Origin: Paragonimus westermani
Taxonomy: Eukaryota; Platyhelminthes; Trematoda; Plagiorchiida; Troglotrematidae
Assembly: GCA_008508345.1 (NCBI GenBank)
Contig: QNGE01000973.1
Location: 83,789-147,788, forward strand
DNA length: 64,000 nucleotides
Direction of reading: 5' to 3'
The notes under the pieces were generated by a model that was not told the DNA's origin, searched no databases, and worked only from the letters and a program-made list of their open reading frames with translations. This document shows, piece by piece, positions 21,975 through 33,610 of the stretch (its first letter is position 1; each line of letters begins with the position of its first letter). A program made the position numbers and the translations under genes.

Positions 21975-24080
21975 GGGAAATAGTACAGAAGAAAAGGTTA
22001 CAGCGACTAGCACGGAGGTCCGCAACATCAGTGCCATTGACATCTGTTCTTCGCCAATATCAGTCAGCGTCCTCAATCACAGGTCTTCAGTGTCCTTTGG
22101 ATCCCATCCAGGCATTGTGATTGCCTTCGTACCCCGAACCCACGTCATGCGCTAACTCCCGGACTGTCATTTCCATCCCAACCCACCACTCGCAAATAAG
22201 GCATGATTTGGCAGGCAGTGAGTTAGCATTCGTAAGATGTGGTCAGGCCAACGAAGCCTGTGAAACGAAGTCGAAATATTTAGAGGTCGACCGACATGTC
22301 CTTCTGAAGACACTTTGGCGTGCTTTTCCATTACTCATATCGTAATCCTACCACGCGCCGTTAATGGTTCGGAAACACCGAAGGTCGAAAATGGCATCCT
22401 CCACGCGGATCGATTAGGTTTGAGAGCCGTGTAATAGGACTGCCTTTACACTGGCATTATAGACTCGGCCTTTCCAAGAAGGTCTGTGATCATGTCGACA
22501 TCACACAGTGTAAGTTGACAACCACCTTTCGAGCTTTGGTATGCGATGTGTGACCTCATCAGATACCCCGCCAGTTTTGATACAGCTCCCAAGGTATATA
22601 ATCTTCTTGATCACTTCCAACTGCTCATCGCCAAGGTTGACAACAAGCACAGAGACCTGCCATTCTTGAAGCAGAACCTTGCAATTGGTATGTGCGAAAA
22701 ACTATTCCAGGCTAATTAACTGAGACGTTTAATTTGTCTAAGATGTAATGGGCTCCCTGTGAGCCCCCCACGGCCTAAGGTGACGTGGGCTACATACTCT
22801 GTGTCTCGAAACTGAGCGCCTGGAACCAGTTCTACAACATCGTATTCGCAGTTTTTCAGAGCACACTCTAGAATGTCGTCCACTGCAAGGGTGAATAAGA
22901 AGGAAGAGGCTGGACATTCTTTTCACGTCCCATCTGAGGTGCTAGAAATCAGCGACGTGCTACCGTAAACCCTATCCTTATCTGAGGTGTGACAGTAAAT
23001 TGCCTTAGGGATGTTTACATACTTCTCAGACACACCATTCCTCGATAAACAGTCCCACAATACAACTTTGCCAACTGAATCGGAAGCCCCTTTGAGGTCC
23101 AAGAAGGCAACAGCTGTTGGTTCATCATATTGATGAGGAAGTTCAAAATTCTGGCGCAATGTGAAGATGTGATCAGTGTATCCAAAACTAGGGCGAAACC
23201 CAGCTTGCTCCTCAAGAGTAAGTTCTCCACGCGTTTCGCACAGCCTACGAAATAAAAGGGCTGCGAGCAAATTTGATGCAATAGGAATCGGGTTATTCCC
23301 TCGGTGACTTGCAGGCAAAATGCGTGAGCCCTTTTTGAAAATGGGAACGATGTTAGCTAAGCTTCAATAATCTAGAACAACTTCACTGGTCCAAAGTTTC
23401 TGGAGTAGAACCGTCAACTCTTTAAGGTTGGATCTACTCTTATAAAAAACCAAGAGGAAGTCCGTCTCGGCAGAGTGTCTTGTGACATTTTAGCAACTTG
23501 GTCTCGGAAGAGAATTCCTTCGCAGAATGCAGAGAAACGTCAACAGACCAATGAGCACAGGCAGAGTCCGGATGCGTAGTCAGTAGCGCAAGTGGCCAGC
23601 TGAACTGCTGTTGGAACTGTCCGGTCTGGCATCCTAAGCGTCACTGCAGGTTATGAATAAGCTCACCATGGGCTTCGTAGATTACCTTGCTCACACCTGA
23701 CTTGCTGCTATCACTTGCTTTTATGATATGTAAAGGCTTCCGAGATTTCCCGATTGCGTCGACTGGTTTCATCTCGATAGGGTACTGTGTCGAACGGGAC
23801 TCATGATCCTTTTGTAGTTGCTTTCGGAGCTCTAGTGGAGAACATTTCGGCGTGCGTCGAGAAGTATCAGTGATCACATAGAGACCCGGCTTTTGACAGC
23901 TGTGACGGCGGATGTGTCCGGGGATCTAAACTAGAGACAAGCGTACACTTGTAAACGTAAGGCGCTTGTGTCCCTATTCTGTCGATTACTTCAATTTTCA
24001 GCTGAAACCGAAGTGACCTTCTAACAAAGTACACGGCGAACTTGTGGTGGGGTGACATGCCACTTAGTAGTACCATCAAA
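21975..24080 (-). mobile_element. RTE/SR2-like LINE, RT to C-terminus, decayed
   Basis: Read on the minus strand in shifting frames, the element has the order expected of a fluke RTE-type ORF. About 23877-23641 is the linker (SRKPLHIIKASDSSKSGVSK). 23318-22923 is RT fingers and palm: ASNLLAALLFRRLCETR, LEEQAGFRPSFGYTDHIFTL, then PTAVAFLDLKGASDS, where the canonical FDS is changed. 22926-22738 is the LAVDDILE region. About 22620-22480 is the LGDEQLEVIKK-like and GGVSDEVTHRIPK segment. About 22320-22140 is the RLRxxGxVLRMP-like C-terminal block, and about 22140-21975 the PGWDPKDTEDL-like tail. The YADD motif is destroyed and several frameshifts exist. It is one of the longer TE copies in the window. 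Confidence 0.85.
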
Positions 24081-24339
24081 CATCTTATATGACACTTTAT
24101 AGTAGACCCGTCTATCGACACTGGCTAGCGAAACCAATACGCAACCGGCCGGTACTACAATCCATTTTATAGGATAGTGACTATACAGACTCATAAGATC
24201 AGGAGAAATGCATCTGAGCAGTTCGGTGGAATGGAAGCGACGTTTTTTCGAAATTATGGACATCAGGCAGGATGGTGCAGGACTAATAACAATGTAGGCC
24301 AGTGATACAGTAAAAGCATTCAAACAAACAATTGATCAC

Positions 24340-26220
24340 CGGTATGGCAGTGGAAATGGTTCACTTGCTGCAGTATGTGACAAGCTGAACGTACAAATAT
24401 GATTGCACACAAAAAGAATGCTAACCATAACGCAGCATGTTTGGCTGAGTGGAGAACATCAGCAGTATGACACTGACCACGTGTTCGCCTGTATTCGCCT
24501 AAGTGGAGCTCTTCGACAATTTGTACGTCAACCCAGTGACAGAGTCTTGGGTGTTTTAACTGACCAAGCATCTGTCAGAGTGGTTACTTGACCAATCGAC
24601 CGTCAAACACATCTAAAGTGTATTATCAGTATGAGCTGTGGTTTTATTCAGTCAATTTGTGCTATTAGACTTTAGGCGGTCTACTTGATACGGTGCACCT
24701 TGATCGTTTGGCCTATCTGAACCTTGTGAACTACCTGGCCGTGATGCTCAGGACAGCGAACGACACCAGGGTTGATTGGTTCTGAGTATAGTTGTGAACT
24801 ATTGATTTTGCCCCCAAATGCTTTGTATTATACGCCACGTTTCTTATTTTGTGGTCACTCCGTTGTGTTCCAAGACAATCGTACTGTTTTGGTTGATCGG
24901 CTGACACCCAACGATGATTTCAGCTTTCGAATGAACATACGTCTCGTCAACAACTTCCTCTTTGCAGTATTTGGATTGGGTGTTGAACAGTTAGAATGCC
25001 GAGATGATATTCTGTATTGACCTTCTTTTCTTGGTGTTTTGAATGACATGTTTGAAAGTATTCACGAAGCGCTCCGCTTGACTGTTTGTTTTCTGACAGT
25101 AGATGTGCTGAATACTATTTTTTTGCGAAATGCTGTGAATCTGGTCGAAGCAAATTGAGTTCCATCGTCCATCACCAAGGCCTTTGGTGTTCTAAAGCGG
25201 TTTAGTGGTTATTTTAGGTAAACAGTTGTGGCCTGTGCGATTTAGTGGACTATCAGGAATTTCCTAGGTCGTTGAATAAATACACGGACAACACAGATTC
25301 GTTCGTATGTCGATCTGTTCCACAAGGTTCCGACATAGAAGGTGCCACGACTTATGCATTATCGACCACGATTGCAGAGATTTTTGGTTGATGAGTCAAC
25401 TTCTGCATAACCTGTTGGCAGTGCTTCTCAAATTTGTCCTCTACATAACTTCGTACCAACTTTTATCCGATTGAACCCCGGATGTCTAAAGAGGGAGGGT
25501 CTAGCTAGGCAGTCGCGAAGGTATTGTGGGATTGACGATTATTCCGTAAACATGTTAAGTGAATTCAAGACTAGACGGAATTTTCGACGGTGGAAAGGTA
25601 GTCGTGGATGGCCTTGCAGTCTAGCCTTGAGCCACCTAATGCACACGACGGTGATCTCACACTGGTGCGTTTTTGCCTACATTTATCAGTTCTAGGATTA
25701 CTTTGACTGCCATTGTTAAGGTCCGGACGATACACGACAGTTCGCGATTGGCTTAAGTTCCACACCACTACGGGTGACGTCAGAGTTTCCCTAATCACAT
25801 GCCATCGGAGTCGACCAAGCACAACAAAGTTGTCAGATTATCGGTGTTTGAACTCATAGAAGTGGACGACGAGTATTGTCACCTACATTTGTGTATGGTT
25901 AATTCCATAGGTTAGAATGACCTCCATTGGTCACAGCATCTGGAGTAACGGTTTGCTAGCTACCAAGAGTGCACCTTATGAAACGCTCCGACTGCAAAAG
26001 TGATTTGTGAAATCGCCTCCTGATATGACTATATCGCTTCTCTGCCGGATGGAGTGCCCCTAGAAGTGCGCAGGCTTGCTTTTCTGAGAGCCGTAAGCGG
26101 AAAATTGCCGGGTTGACGAGTGCGTACTTTTTTGACTGGAAACTTCTCGGGACGTGGTAGTGTTGTTTCCAGTATTCATAAAAGTACCGGCTTTTCTTGA
26201 CAAGGTTTGGTTGGCTCATT
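24340..26220 (-). mobile_element. Ty3/gypsy retrotransposon remnant 2 (RNase H to integrase)
   Basis: On the minus strand, 26219-25956 contains the RNase H segment (ALHPAEKRYSHI, preceded by AIFRLRL and followed by RRRFHKS). About 25570-25400 covers the integrase zinc-binding region (KLVRSYV, then HCQQVMQKLTHQPK). About 25220-24860 is the catalytic core and its C-terminal side: GDGRWNSICFDQIHSISQKN, QKTNSQAERFVNTFKH and TPNPNTAKRK, the K02A2.6-like signature ending in a R(T/R)xLLTRRM-like stretch. The acidic catalytic positions are partly disrupted by shifts. The frames break repeatedly and no LTRs were recognised at the ends. Confidence 0.8.
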
Positions 26221-27011
26221 AACTTATTTACTCATTTCGTACATTTGTACTAACTTATCACGTTGACCGGTGTAAACTACTGTTAGTTTCAACCGCATTC
26301 TGAGCTGCATCATGCAGAACTGAAAATGCATGTACTTACCTTGGGTGAACATCTTTGTACTGACTTTGCTTCGTGCGTTTGTGATGAATTCCGCCGGTTG
26401 TTTCTTATTTTGATTTGGCTATGCCTTAGTACACTGATAGTAACTGTTATCACTGTGGGACAAGTTCGTTTGGGTAGTTGATGGTATGGTCAAGAAAACC
26501 AGGCTCAGTGCTTCCACCTGATCATGTATTAGTCCAATCCTGGACATAACCAATTGCAACTCATGCTGCGAGAAAGGTTACTTTATAATTTACTTATTCA
26601 TTTTGGAATTTCGATTTGAGCACTCGTCACTTCAACTTCTTGGGTGGAATTTTGAATTATTAGTCGAGATAATTTGACTTCATTATGACTACTCTCGAAG
26701 GTGACTTATCAGCGCTTAGCCCATACGTTCTTGTAAATGCTATGCATTCAACAATGACTTTTTAAGTGTACCTCCAGCGGTAAATCGATGCAAGTTCACT
26801 AGTTTTCTGAAAGTATGAGTAAATACAGCACATCAGTGTGCGTTTTGCAAGGTAATAATTGAACCCACGCGGTTCTGAGTACAAACGCTGTAAACCTATC
26901 TTTTGGTCAATTTACGTAACCTCAGTGTGCTTCCGGTCAAGTAGATCCACAAACATGGACAGTTACTTTCTCGTTATATCCAAGGGAGTCACTATCCAAC
27001 TTGTCGTCTTG
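26221..27011. other. Unassigned DNA
   Basis: I see no coding or repeat signal that can be supported here. Confidence 0.4.
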
Positions 27012-27222
27012 CTATTTCTTCACATTTCTAAGGAATGACAGTTTCTGGTGGTTGACGGTTAGCATCCCGAACTCTATGGAAGTGTGCTGCTTCGTGTAAG
27101 GGTCAATTTCATAGTCACTGAATGATAACAATCGGATGAACGAGTGGTTTCCATTACAGTTTACATAAGCGATCGGCATCAGCCGGCAAATATCATTATG
27201 ATTAACACCACCAGCAATAGCA
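27012..27222 (-). CDS. Minus-strand terminal exon candidate (unknown protein)
   Basis: A 211-nt exon lies behind a very strong acceptor (TTACTTTTCCTGCTTTTATT followed by TTCAG) and reads 69 codons to TAG at 27012-27014: AIAGGVNHNDICRLMPIAYV, then SFSDYEIDPYTKQHTSIEFG, ending LSFLRNVKK. A second reading of the same exon gives the hydrophobic LLLVVLIIMIFAG and then TGA, which would be a membrane-anchored C-terminus, so the phase decides the product. It may belong with the membrane-type exon at 28125-28368 upstream on the same strand; the RTE fragment between them would then be in an intron. Confidence 0.4.
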
Positions 27223-27499
27223 CTGAAAATAAAAGCAGGAAAAGTAACAATACACGCCACATATATTGTAGGAAAATGTCATTGAATGAAGCACGGTCTT
27301 CATTGTCCAAATTAGCACGTTCCCCAGCCACGAGCACACTCACATTTAAAGATCGAAAATCCAGTCTACCTGGTTTGTGTTTGTGGCCGACGTTAAAACT
27401 GACAGCACACTTGCACTGTAACCCTTGCTTTCAATCGACAAATGAACATATTTCAGACGCCAGGAGTGTATTGCATGTTTACGCTATCCTCGTTGACAT

Positions 27500-28010
27500 A
27501 TCGACAACAATATCATAACCTGACGACATGGCGTTACACAGAGAGGTGAAGCGTTTGACGGTCTCCAGCAACATATTAGCAACAACAAATGTATGGTCAG
27601 TGCCAAACCAATGTTGTCACTTTGAAAATGAGCCATATTATCTAATCGGTTCAGCCCGGCCTGGATGTTCTCCTTCAGAAATCTGATCAAGGCACTGTCA
27701 TTCATATATCCAATAACCATCAGTTTATTATCTGATGAAACCTCTTGGTTGATGTCCTTGTAACCGACGAGTGATCCATCCAGCATACTGTCCATCACAA
27801 AGTTGACAAGGATGCGGAGACCAGAGACTCCAATGGCAGACTGATTGACGTGGAGAACTCTCACTCACAGAAGATAAGAAAGCGACTTCATTAAGCGGAC
27901 ACACCTAACTGAGACTCCTTTGTTGTGGAGACGGCCCAAGAAAGCAAGTTTGGCGACCAGGGTAGTGACAACATCTAGATCCAAAAATACTAAAGCCGTT
28001 GATCGAGAAA
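27500..28010 (-). mobile_element. RTE-like LINE fragment (reverse transcriptase palm)
   Basis: On the minus strand the sequence reads through AFLGRLHNKGVSVRCVRLMK-type wording (around 27950-27900, shifted) and then a 126-codon frame 27864-27484. That frame holds ILVNFVMDSMLDGSLVGYKD, VSSDNKLMVIGYMNDSALI and ENIQAGLNRLDNMAH. These line up with the stretch between FLFNFVMD and YADDIALI of RTE-like elements, with the catalytic YADD reduced to YMND. It is a different copy from the one at 22-24 kb and more diverged. Confidence 0.65.
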
Positions 28011-28124
28011 AGTAACGTTTCTACTCCTATATCTGTCACAGGCAAAAGATATTGTCAGTACTCCTGCGACTATGCCGAAAATCCACCCATTCATCCCACC
28101 ATCAAAGGTCTCAAATGCAGTCGG

Positions 28125-28368
28125 TTAACAAGAGTTACAACTTGTGATGACACGTAGAGTTTCATTTTCGGTTTTGTTGAGAAACACTCTGCAGGTCAAT
28201 AGATACCCCTTGCAGTTTATTAGAAGGTACAGCAGAATCAATATAGCAACAGAGTAAAATGTATACAAGGTGGAGTGGATTGCGTACTGTAGGCCTGTCA
28301 ACAACCATCGAGTAGCATTGAATCCGATATCGCAAATTAGTGTAGAGCAGTCATTCGTGGGCACAACA
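28125..28368 (-). CDS. Membrane-spanning exon candidate, minus strand
   Basis: Behind an acceptor TTCCGAGTATCACAG the frame encodes PTNDCSTLICDIGFNATRWL, then LQYAIHSTLYTFYSVAILIL and LYLLINCKGYLLTCRVFLN, then KTENETLRVIT, ending CNSC and TAA at 28125-28127. A hydrophobic stretch of about 20 residues and NxS/T sites on either side (FNAT, NKTE, ENET) suggest a transmembrane protein. A LINCKGYLL-type end of a membrane helix recalls GOST/GPR180-like seven-span proteins, but this is a weak impression. No clean donor was found, so the exon's 3' end is uncertain. Its acceptor lies at the edge of the 0.4-kb repeat copy at 28370. Confidence 0.35.
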
Positions 28369-28369
28369 C

Positions 28370-28765
28370 TGTGATACTCGGAATTAGGGACTCAGAATAG
28401 CTCTAGAAATCGTACTTGGATTGAAACCTCCCACTCAAGTAATAAAGAGAAGACCTGGTACTGGCAACAGTAAGTAGTTGTTATTCATGAGTTGAGAGGA
28501 CGAATTTGTGGATGTACAATAGTATTAAACAAGTCATAGTCTGTCATTGGCTGACCGTATTAACACATGGAAAGTCACGAACTGTATGTCAATTGGTGGA
28601 ATACGGAACAGAGGGATTGGCGAATAATGGAAGGCAGAACACTAAGACCGTTCGTCCAATCATCTTTAACGCGATATTTGGATTGGCCGCTTGTCAGATC
28701 TTCTGTTGTGTCAGGTTTTGGATAAGCGATGAATTGAGTAGATTTCGACCACAACAACTTGTCAG
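28370..28765 (+). repeat. 0.4-kb dispersed repeat, copy 1 (LTR-like ends)
   Basis: This shares about 395 bp of clearly related sequence, in the same orientation, with 35188-35590. Shared landmarks are GATACTCGGAATTAGGGA at the start, AGAAATCGTACTTGGATTG, AGTAGTTGTTATTCATG, and GAGTAGATTTC near the end. It starts TGTGATACTCGG and ends near ACCACAACA, so TG...CA ends are plausible for a solo LTR. ACTTGTCAGAA follows the end, and could be a primer-binding region. No target-site duplication is visible. Confidence 0.6.
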
Positions 28766-29407
28766 AATTTCACTCCCGATCGCAAAAAACATGGGCTACC
28801 GGTACACACCACGTTGATTGAATTGTGATGCAGCTATCTTGTGTTCACACAAACACTGTTTGCCGGTGATGGTCATTATTGATTTCTACGTTTTACTGGC
28901 ATAAACCGTTTATTTTTATCGAAAGGGGTTTCCTGTTATCACTGGTGTTGTATCCACTTTAGGAATGGCACAAGTGGAGCACCCCCCCCCGCTTAATAAC
29001 ATAGACGCCTCAGCTGCTCTCTATATTATGGTGTATTGGGCTCAAATGTTACTCTTGTTAGAACTCACCAGTAGTGCACATCTTTGAATGCATCAGGATT
29101 AAAATTTCGACTAATATTTTGAGCGCTAGTTAACTTACTGCACATTAGACATGTCACTTTAACCACACAATCACATGACCATTCTGAGAACTTTGTAAAA
29201 CTGTTTTCTTTTGAATAATTCACCTTTGGAGTTTACGCAAATGAGTGGATGTGCATGTTTCCAGTGAGGGAGGTCACTGTCAATGAATGCAACACAAACC
29301 ATGATCACTAAACTGGTGAACAGCAGCAACGCAATACATAGGTCAAACAGACAAGTAAGTAGTTGCTTAACAATAGTGAACGGTCATGGCCTAAACTTAT
29401 TTGCAAA
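28766..29407. other. Unassigned DNA
   Basis: It contains a run of ten cytosines (around 28981-28990) and otherwise AT-rich sequence without supported features. Confidence 0.4.
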
Positions 29408-29854
29408 TTAACCAATATTGTAGAAGAAAACTTTGACAAGCATTTGTTTACCATAACTCCTCATCAGATCTTTATAACTATACGGGCTTAGCGAACTTAA
29501 GGTGGTGTGCAAACAATACAAAGCGATTAAACAAAACAACATTGGATCAAGTGAAGCGTTACAAAATTCCCAAGAATCTATGAGCCAGCCACCCGGACAG
29601 CAAATCATCAGTGTCAGTGATAAGTGATTCGAAGTTACACCCAGCATTATGTCACAGGGTAATGAGTTGAAGTTTGAATAGGCATGCAGACCGTTAGTGT
29701 GAGCTTTAGTTGCGGCAACTGCAGGGCTTGCATGAATAGGTTGTTCGAACGAAAAATCGGATTGCTTATTCGCATGACGAGCGATACAATGATAGCCAAC
29801 ATCCGTTGTCTGACCAATTTGGAATGGTTTGTCAGAACTGCTTAGGCTACACAA
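29408..29854 (-). CDS. Long minus-strand open frame, possible membrane-type exon
   Basis: At 148 codons this is the longest minus-strand frame in the window outside simple repeats and retroelements. It holds a hydrophobic region SLTLMICCPGGWLID followed by FCNASLDPMLFCLIALYCLH and SSLSPYSYKDLMRSYG. The N-S-x-LDP-x-L/Y wording resembles transmembrane helix 7 of rhodopsin-like receptors, but the expected CWxP helix 6 and loop spacing before it are missing, so I do not call a receptor. A donor-like ATG|GTAAAC lies near its 3' end. It may instead be a chance frame. Confidence 0.25.
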   Translation of the reverse strand: MCSLSSSDKPFQIGQTTDVGYHCIARHANKQSDFSFEQPIHASPAVAATKAHTNGLHAYSNFNSLPCDIMLGVTSNHLSLTLMICCPGGWLIDSWEFCNASLDPMLFCLIALYCLHTTLSSLSPYSYKDLMRSYGKQMLVKVFFYNIG

Positions 29855-30639
29855 AACGCCTGAGTGGGGTTGATCCGACTAAACATATGATGACTGCACT
29901 GTTGACGGATTTGTTCAAACCAGCCGGGATCCACACTATCTGACTATGAATTGTCGTAAACAGTTGTTCGTCATGGTTTTCTTTTATGATCATTATAAAA
30001 TTTCACAGGGATGTTGGTAGAGTAAAAATGTAAGACCTTTAGCCAGTTAAAAATAACTTGTAGGGATTATGTACAAAATGATTCCTAATCGTAGCTGTGG
30101 AAGTTTAAAATTTTCTGTTTTCACATAATTCTGATCTCGGAAAGCGAATGTTAACCACTTCTGTCGTATATGAGAATGTGCTCCCAAGACATGTTAGACA
30201 ACGACAGCATCTTGAAGGTATTCAGAATTCTCGTAAAGATTCAGAATTATTAACCAATGGGTCCATATGAAACAAAGCTGATGAACTATAACACAAAAAT
30301 ATCCCGTCCGGATATTGAAGCTGGCTGGGATTTGATCAGCCCAAATTTAACATTTTTTCGGAGTTGGCTAACTAACGATAAGTGGACTGAGAACAGCACA
30401 ACATTAGGAACAACTTGTAATACTTCACATTTCCACCACCTAAGGTGGCCTTCCTCAAAGATGTTGTTTAGACTGAAGGACATTTTTTCGAATTTTACTA
30501 AATATCTGTTAAGGTAAAAGATGAAACGATGATAGTGTAAGGAAAAATACACCCGAATCGCCAAGAATCAAAAGCCAATAAGCAATTTTGTCGGAATCGT
30601 AGTGGCCTAATCGATCAACTGATAAGGAGTAACGCAAAC

Positions 30640-30867
30640 ATGACAACAATGAAAGGAGCTGTAAAAGTAACGGGTGCTCACAAACGGTATGTGTATAAAT
30701 GGGATGAAGACGTTTCCGAAAATTGGGAATGATTCACTAACAAGTCAGAACCCGTGGAAGTGTACAGGCCACCGCCCGAGAGAAAGACATCGCCAAGAGA
30801 TAGGTTCGGACGACGACTCATAGATAATTCCACACAAAGTAAAATGACAAACGTTCGACGTCGATAG
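30640..30867 (+). CDS. 75-codon frame interrupted by one in-frame TGA
   Basis: ATG at 30640 opens MTTMKGAVKVTGAHKRYVYK, then WDEDVSENWE, then TGA at 30730-30732. The same frame continues FTNKSEPVEVYRPPPERKTS and PRDRFGRRLIDNST to TAG at 30865-30867. Both halves look coding (charged, proline-rich, balanced). Explanations: a decayed gene; the C-terminal tail of a retroelement polyprotein (PPP...RDRF resembles tails of gypsy integrases); two exons with an undetected boundary; or, less likely, a selenocysteine codon. No SECIS element was looked for beyond simple inspection. Confidence 0.35.
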
Positions 30868-33144
30868 GGCAACAAACACGGGGAACTGGGGAAAGTTACG
30901 AGGTGCTATTAATAAACCAGTCCAAATATCCACGCAAAACGAATAACACAGAGACGACACGCGATAACTCCAGTTTTTGTTTATCAAGTCGACCAAATTA
31001 AAAAAAGTGGTGATGATGATTTCAAGCAAGTGTACAGGTGATGTTAACGAAACGACATGTGCAAAAATATACAAAAGAGTTGCAAAATATTATTGTGAAC
31101 TGTAGACATTACGGAAGCTGTTTGAAAAGCCTATCCCTTGCGATTCGTAATCTCCTGCATTTTGTGGATTATTTGAGAAACACAAGTTGTGTACACCACC
31201 AAGTTCATTCCATGAGACGCTGACTTTGTCATATGACGAAGTTCCACAATGGATATCACTACTCTTGGAACCTCTAAGTAAACAAATGTATGTGCGCTGA
31301 TTAAAAGACGCTTTTTGAAATGGTGGATGTCACTAGAGGTAAGAAAGTATGTGATCAAACAATGAGCCAGTTTTCACAAACGTTTTACTCTTCGAAACTA
31401 CCGACTACACTCGCCTCTACATTTATTTCCATCGAACTGACATTGATGTTCCCTCACTTAAACTCAACTAACTCATTTATTCTTCTGATATATATTTCCA
31501 TTTTACGGGGTACTGTTTCAAACAAACAACCGTAACGACTGGATAGTGCACGACTGAATCGAGGCGCTTACGCAAGACTACCTGCAACGTCCAAGGTGTA
31601 CATTTTTTAAACATTATTCCCCCTCAGTTCAAATTGGTCTTAGCAAGCTGCATGGTTTACACAACAAGAGCAACCTGCAACCCAAAGATACTGAGGCTGA
31701 CTGAAAAAGTGGTGTGGAGAAATGTCTCTCAGAAATGACAAATATATGAGTTTGCTTAGCTCAGTACTGTTTCGTGGAAAACTTCTTCCCTAACAGTTTT
31801 CAGTTGAAACTGATAGAGTTTGAAACACTGAAGTAACGTCTACTTAAGTATAAGGAAAAGGTTTATCCGACTGTTTCTTTGCGGTTAACTGCAACACTCC
31901 AGTATGCCACTGTTCAGTGGATCAAGGATAAATTGCGTTTTCAGCCATACGTTTTCCTTTGCTTCAATCAACTACTGCGCCTTTCAAAAAATCATGGTTT
32001 CCCAGGTAGGAAAAATCATCCCTTAAAGCGCACAAAATTCATAATATCCTTGAATGTTATAAGCAGCTTATTACAGTACAGGTGTGCACGTACATTGCAG
32101 GACAATATTAAGGCCATCAGAAATACACGGGAACTTTTTGCCAACTGACGTCACTCAGTGTTCACGTACCGAACCTAACTAACTATGTTCATCTTAACTC
32201 TGAATATTGAAAGGACATTCTACACTCGTCAATTATTAGACAATAACTGACAAGAATAACAGAAACTACCATGGCAAAACTACTAGATCATTTCGATACG
32301 TGGATGAAGCTATTAAAATGTTGAACTGCTGATAACATCCGTGAGAACTAGGCAGTGTGTGTACACAAGGCAGAGATAAGATCACCACTCATTTTGTACG
32401 CGGAAATCGTCTAATAGGCAGCTGACAACGAATAGATGCTCAGTCATATAGTGAACAGAAACTGAAATCAAAACCGAATTGCAGTTCACGATATTCATAG
32501 AACCGGCTCGAAATGAAAGTCAACCAACTGGCCGAACTGTAAAGAATGCCCACTACTGTTCCCTGACCATTTCTAATTTTAAGATAATGCTCACCGGTAA
32601 AACGGTCTTTGTAATTTCGTGTAGGCATAACATAATTTTGCAACCACGCCGGGATTAAACAGTGAAAAATCAAGGAAACAAACAGAAGAGAAGCACGGCC
32701 TCATGTGTGAGGCCATTAAGGAAGGACCGGTGAGGATGATCTACCCTTCGACAAAAATGACTGAGAACAATTTATGTGAGATGGTGGATGACCCCAACTA
32801 TTCATCTGCTGGCCATCGATTGGTTTAAACTCGGAAAGTCGCACTCATGAACGGAAGATATAGTGAGGAGTCGTATCGACCAAGTGCTTATTGTTCAATA
32901 AAAACCCACCACCTAATTAAGGTGAGTTTTCGGATACATTTCTTGAAAACAACTTGATAATAACTGGGATCTTCGGTGGCACTTTTCAGAACTCATCTGT
33001 TCATCACTTCCATGTGAGACGGCAAAAACCAAATGATGGAAACGTTGCCTATACCAGAGACCCCTGTTGTTGCACAAAGTCAGCATGTGACAGTGATTTC
33101 ACCAAGTCACAATACAAACGAATGTACACAAGTTGGTGATTGAA
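30868..33144. other. Unassigned DNA
   Basis: A plus-strand frame at 31904-32148 behind an acceptor-like AACACTCCAG might be an exon (WIKDKLRFQPYVFLCF) but has no partner. The rest shows no recognisable signal. Confidence 0.35.
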
Positions 33145-33314
33145 ATGTCGAACATGAACACGAACAATCAGTTTCTGCACCCTCCTCCAATTGTTCGTGA
33201 AGCGGTAGAGAACCTCGTTGCGAAATTGAACAGGGTAGATAAGGCTACAATAACGTCAGAGACACTGTTGTACGCTGCAAAACGAATAGCATCCTTGTCA
33301 CATTGTTGGCTATG
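33145..33314 (+). CDS. Candidate first coding exon, plus strand
   Basis: ATG at 33145 opens MSNMNTNNQFLHPPPIVREA, followed by a helical, charged stretch VENLVAKLNRVDKATITSET and LLYAAKRIASLSHC, up to a possible donor ATG|GTAGCG at 33315. The composition is convincingly protein-like over 56 codons. If there is no splice here, the frame stops at 33316-33318. No family is recognised, and no matching second exon was found. Confidence 0.35.
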
Positions 33315-33479
33315 GTAGCGTGGGTGTGTGAAGAACTATTGCATTCGTTGTGCACTAGAGTCATTCGGTTTCCGTCGAGGCCTCAAAACTGAATACGTCA
33401 TCATGTTAATTACAACTGTTCACATTTAGACACCAACGGCACAGCTAATCAGCCATAAACAAGGGAAACAGTAGTAGTG

Positions 33480-33610
33480 GTGTTTATACCTCACTTGCCA
33501 CCACCACCATCATCATCATCATAGACAGCAATACATCAGTGGTTAACACTAGTGCTTAACTGCCACACAACCATGAAGAAACAGCAAACCCTATATAGAA
33601 AGACCGAGCA
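33480..33610 (+). repeat. Dispersed repeat with ATC-triplet start, copy 1
   Basis: ACCACCACCATCATCATCAT is followed by AGACAGCAATACATCAGTGG, TGCTTAACTGCCACACAACC and AGCAAACCC. The same order is found on the opposite strand at 47885-47990. It is probably a short retroelement or its 3' end that carries a triplet microsatellite. Confidence 0.55.

Noticed and set aside
21973..22345. Plus-strand frames over 21973-22345
   Set aside because: They are shadows of the minus-strand RTE LINE C-terminal region, whose conserved wording explains the open frames.
29408..29854. Rhodopsin-like receptor call from the LDPMLF motif
   Set aside because: Helix 6 motif and normal loop spacing are absent. It is kept only as an open frame with low confidence.
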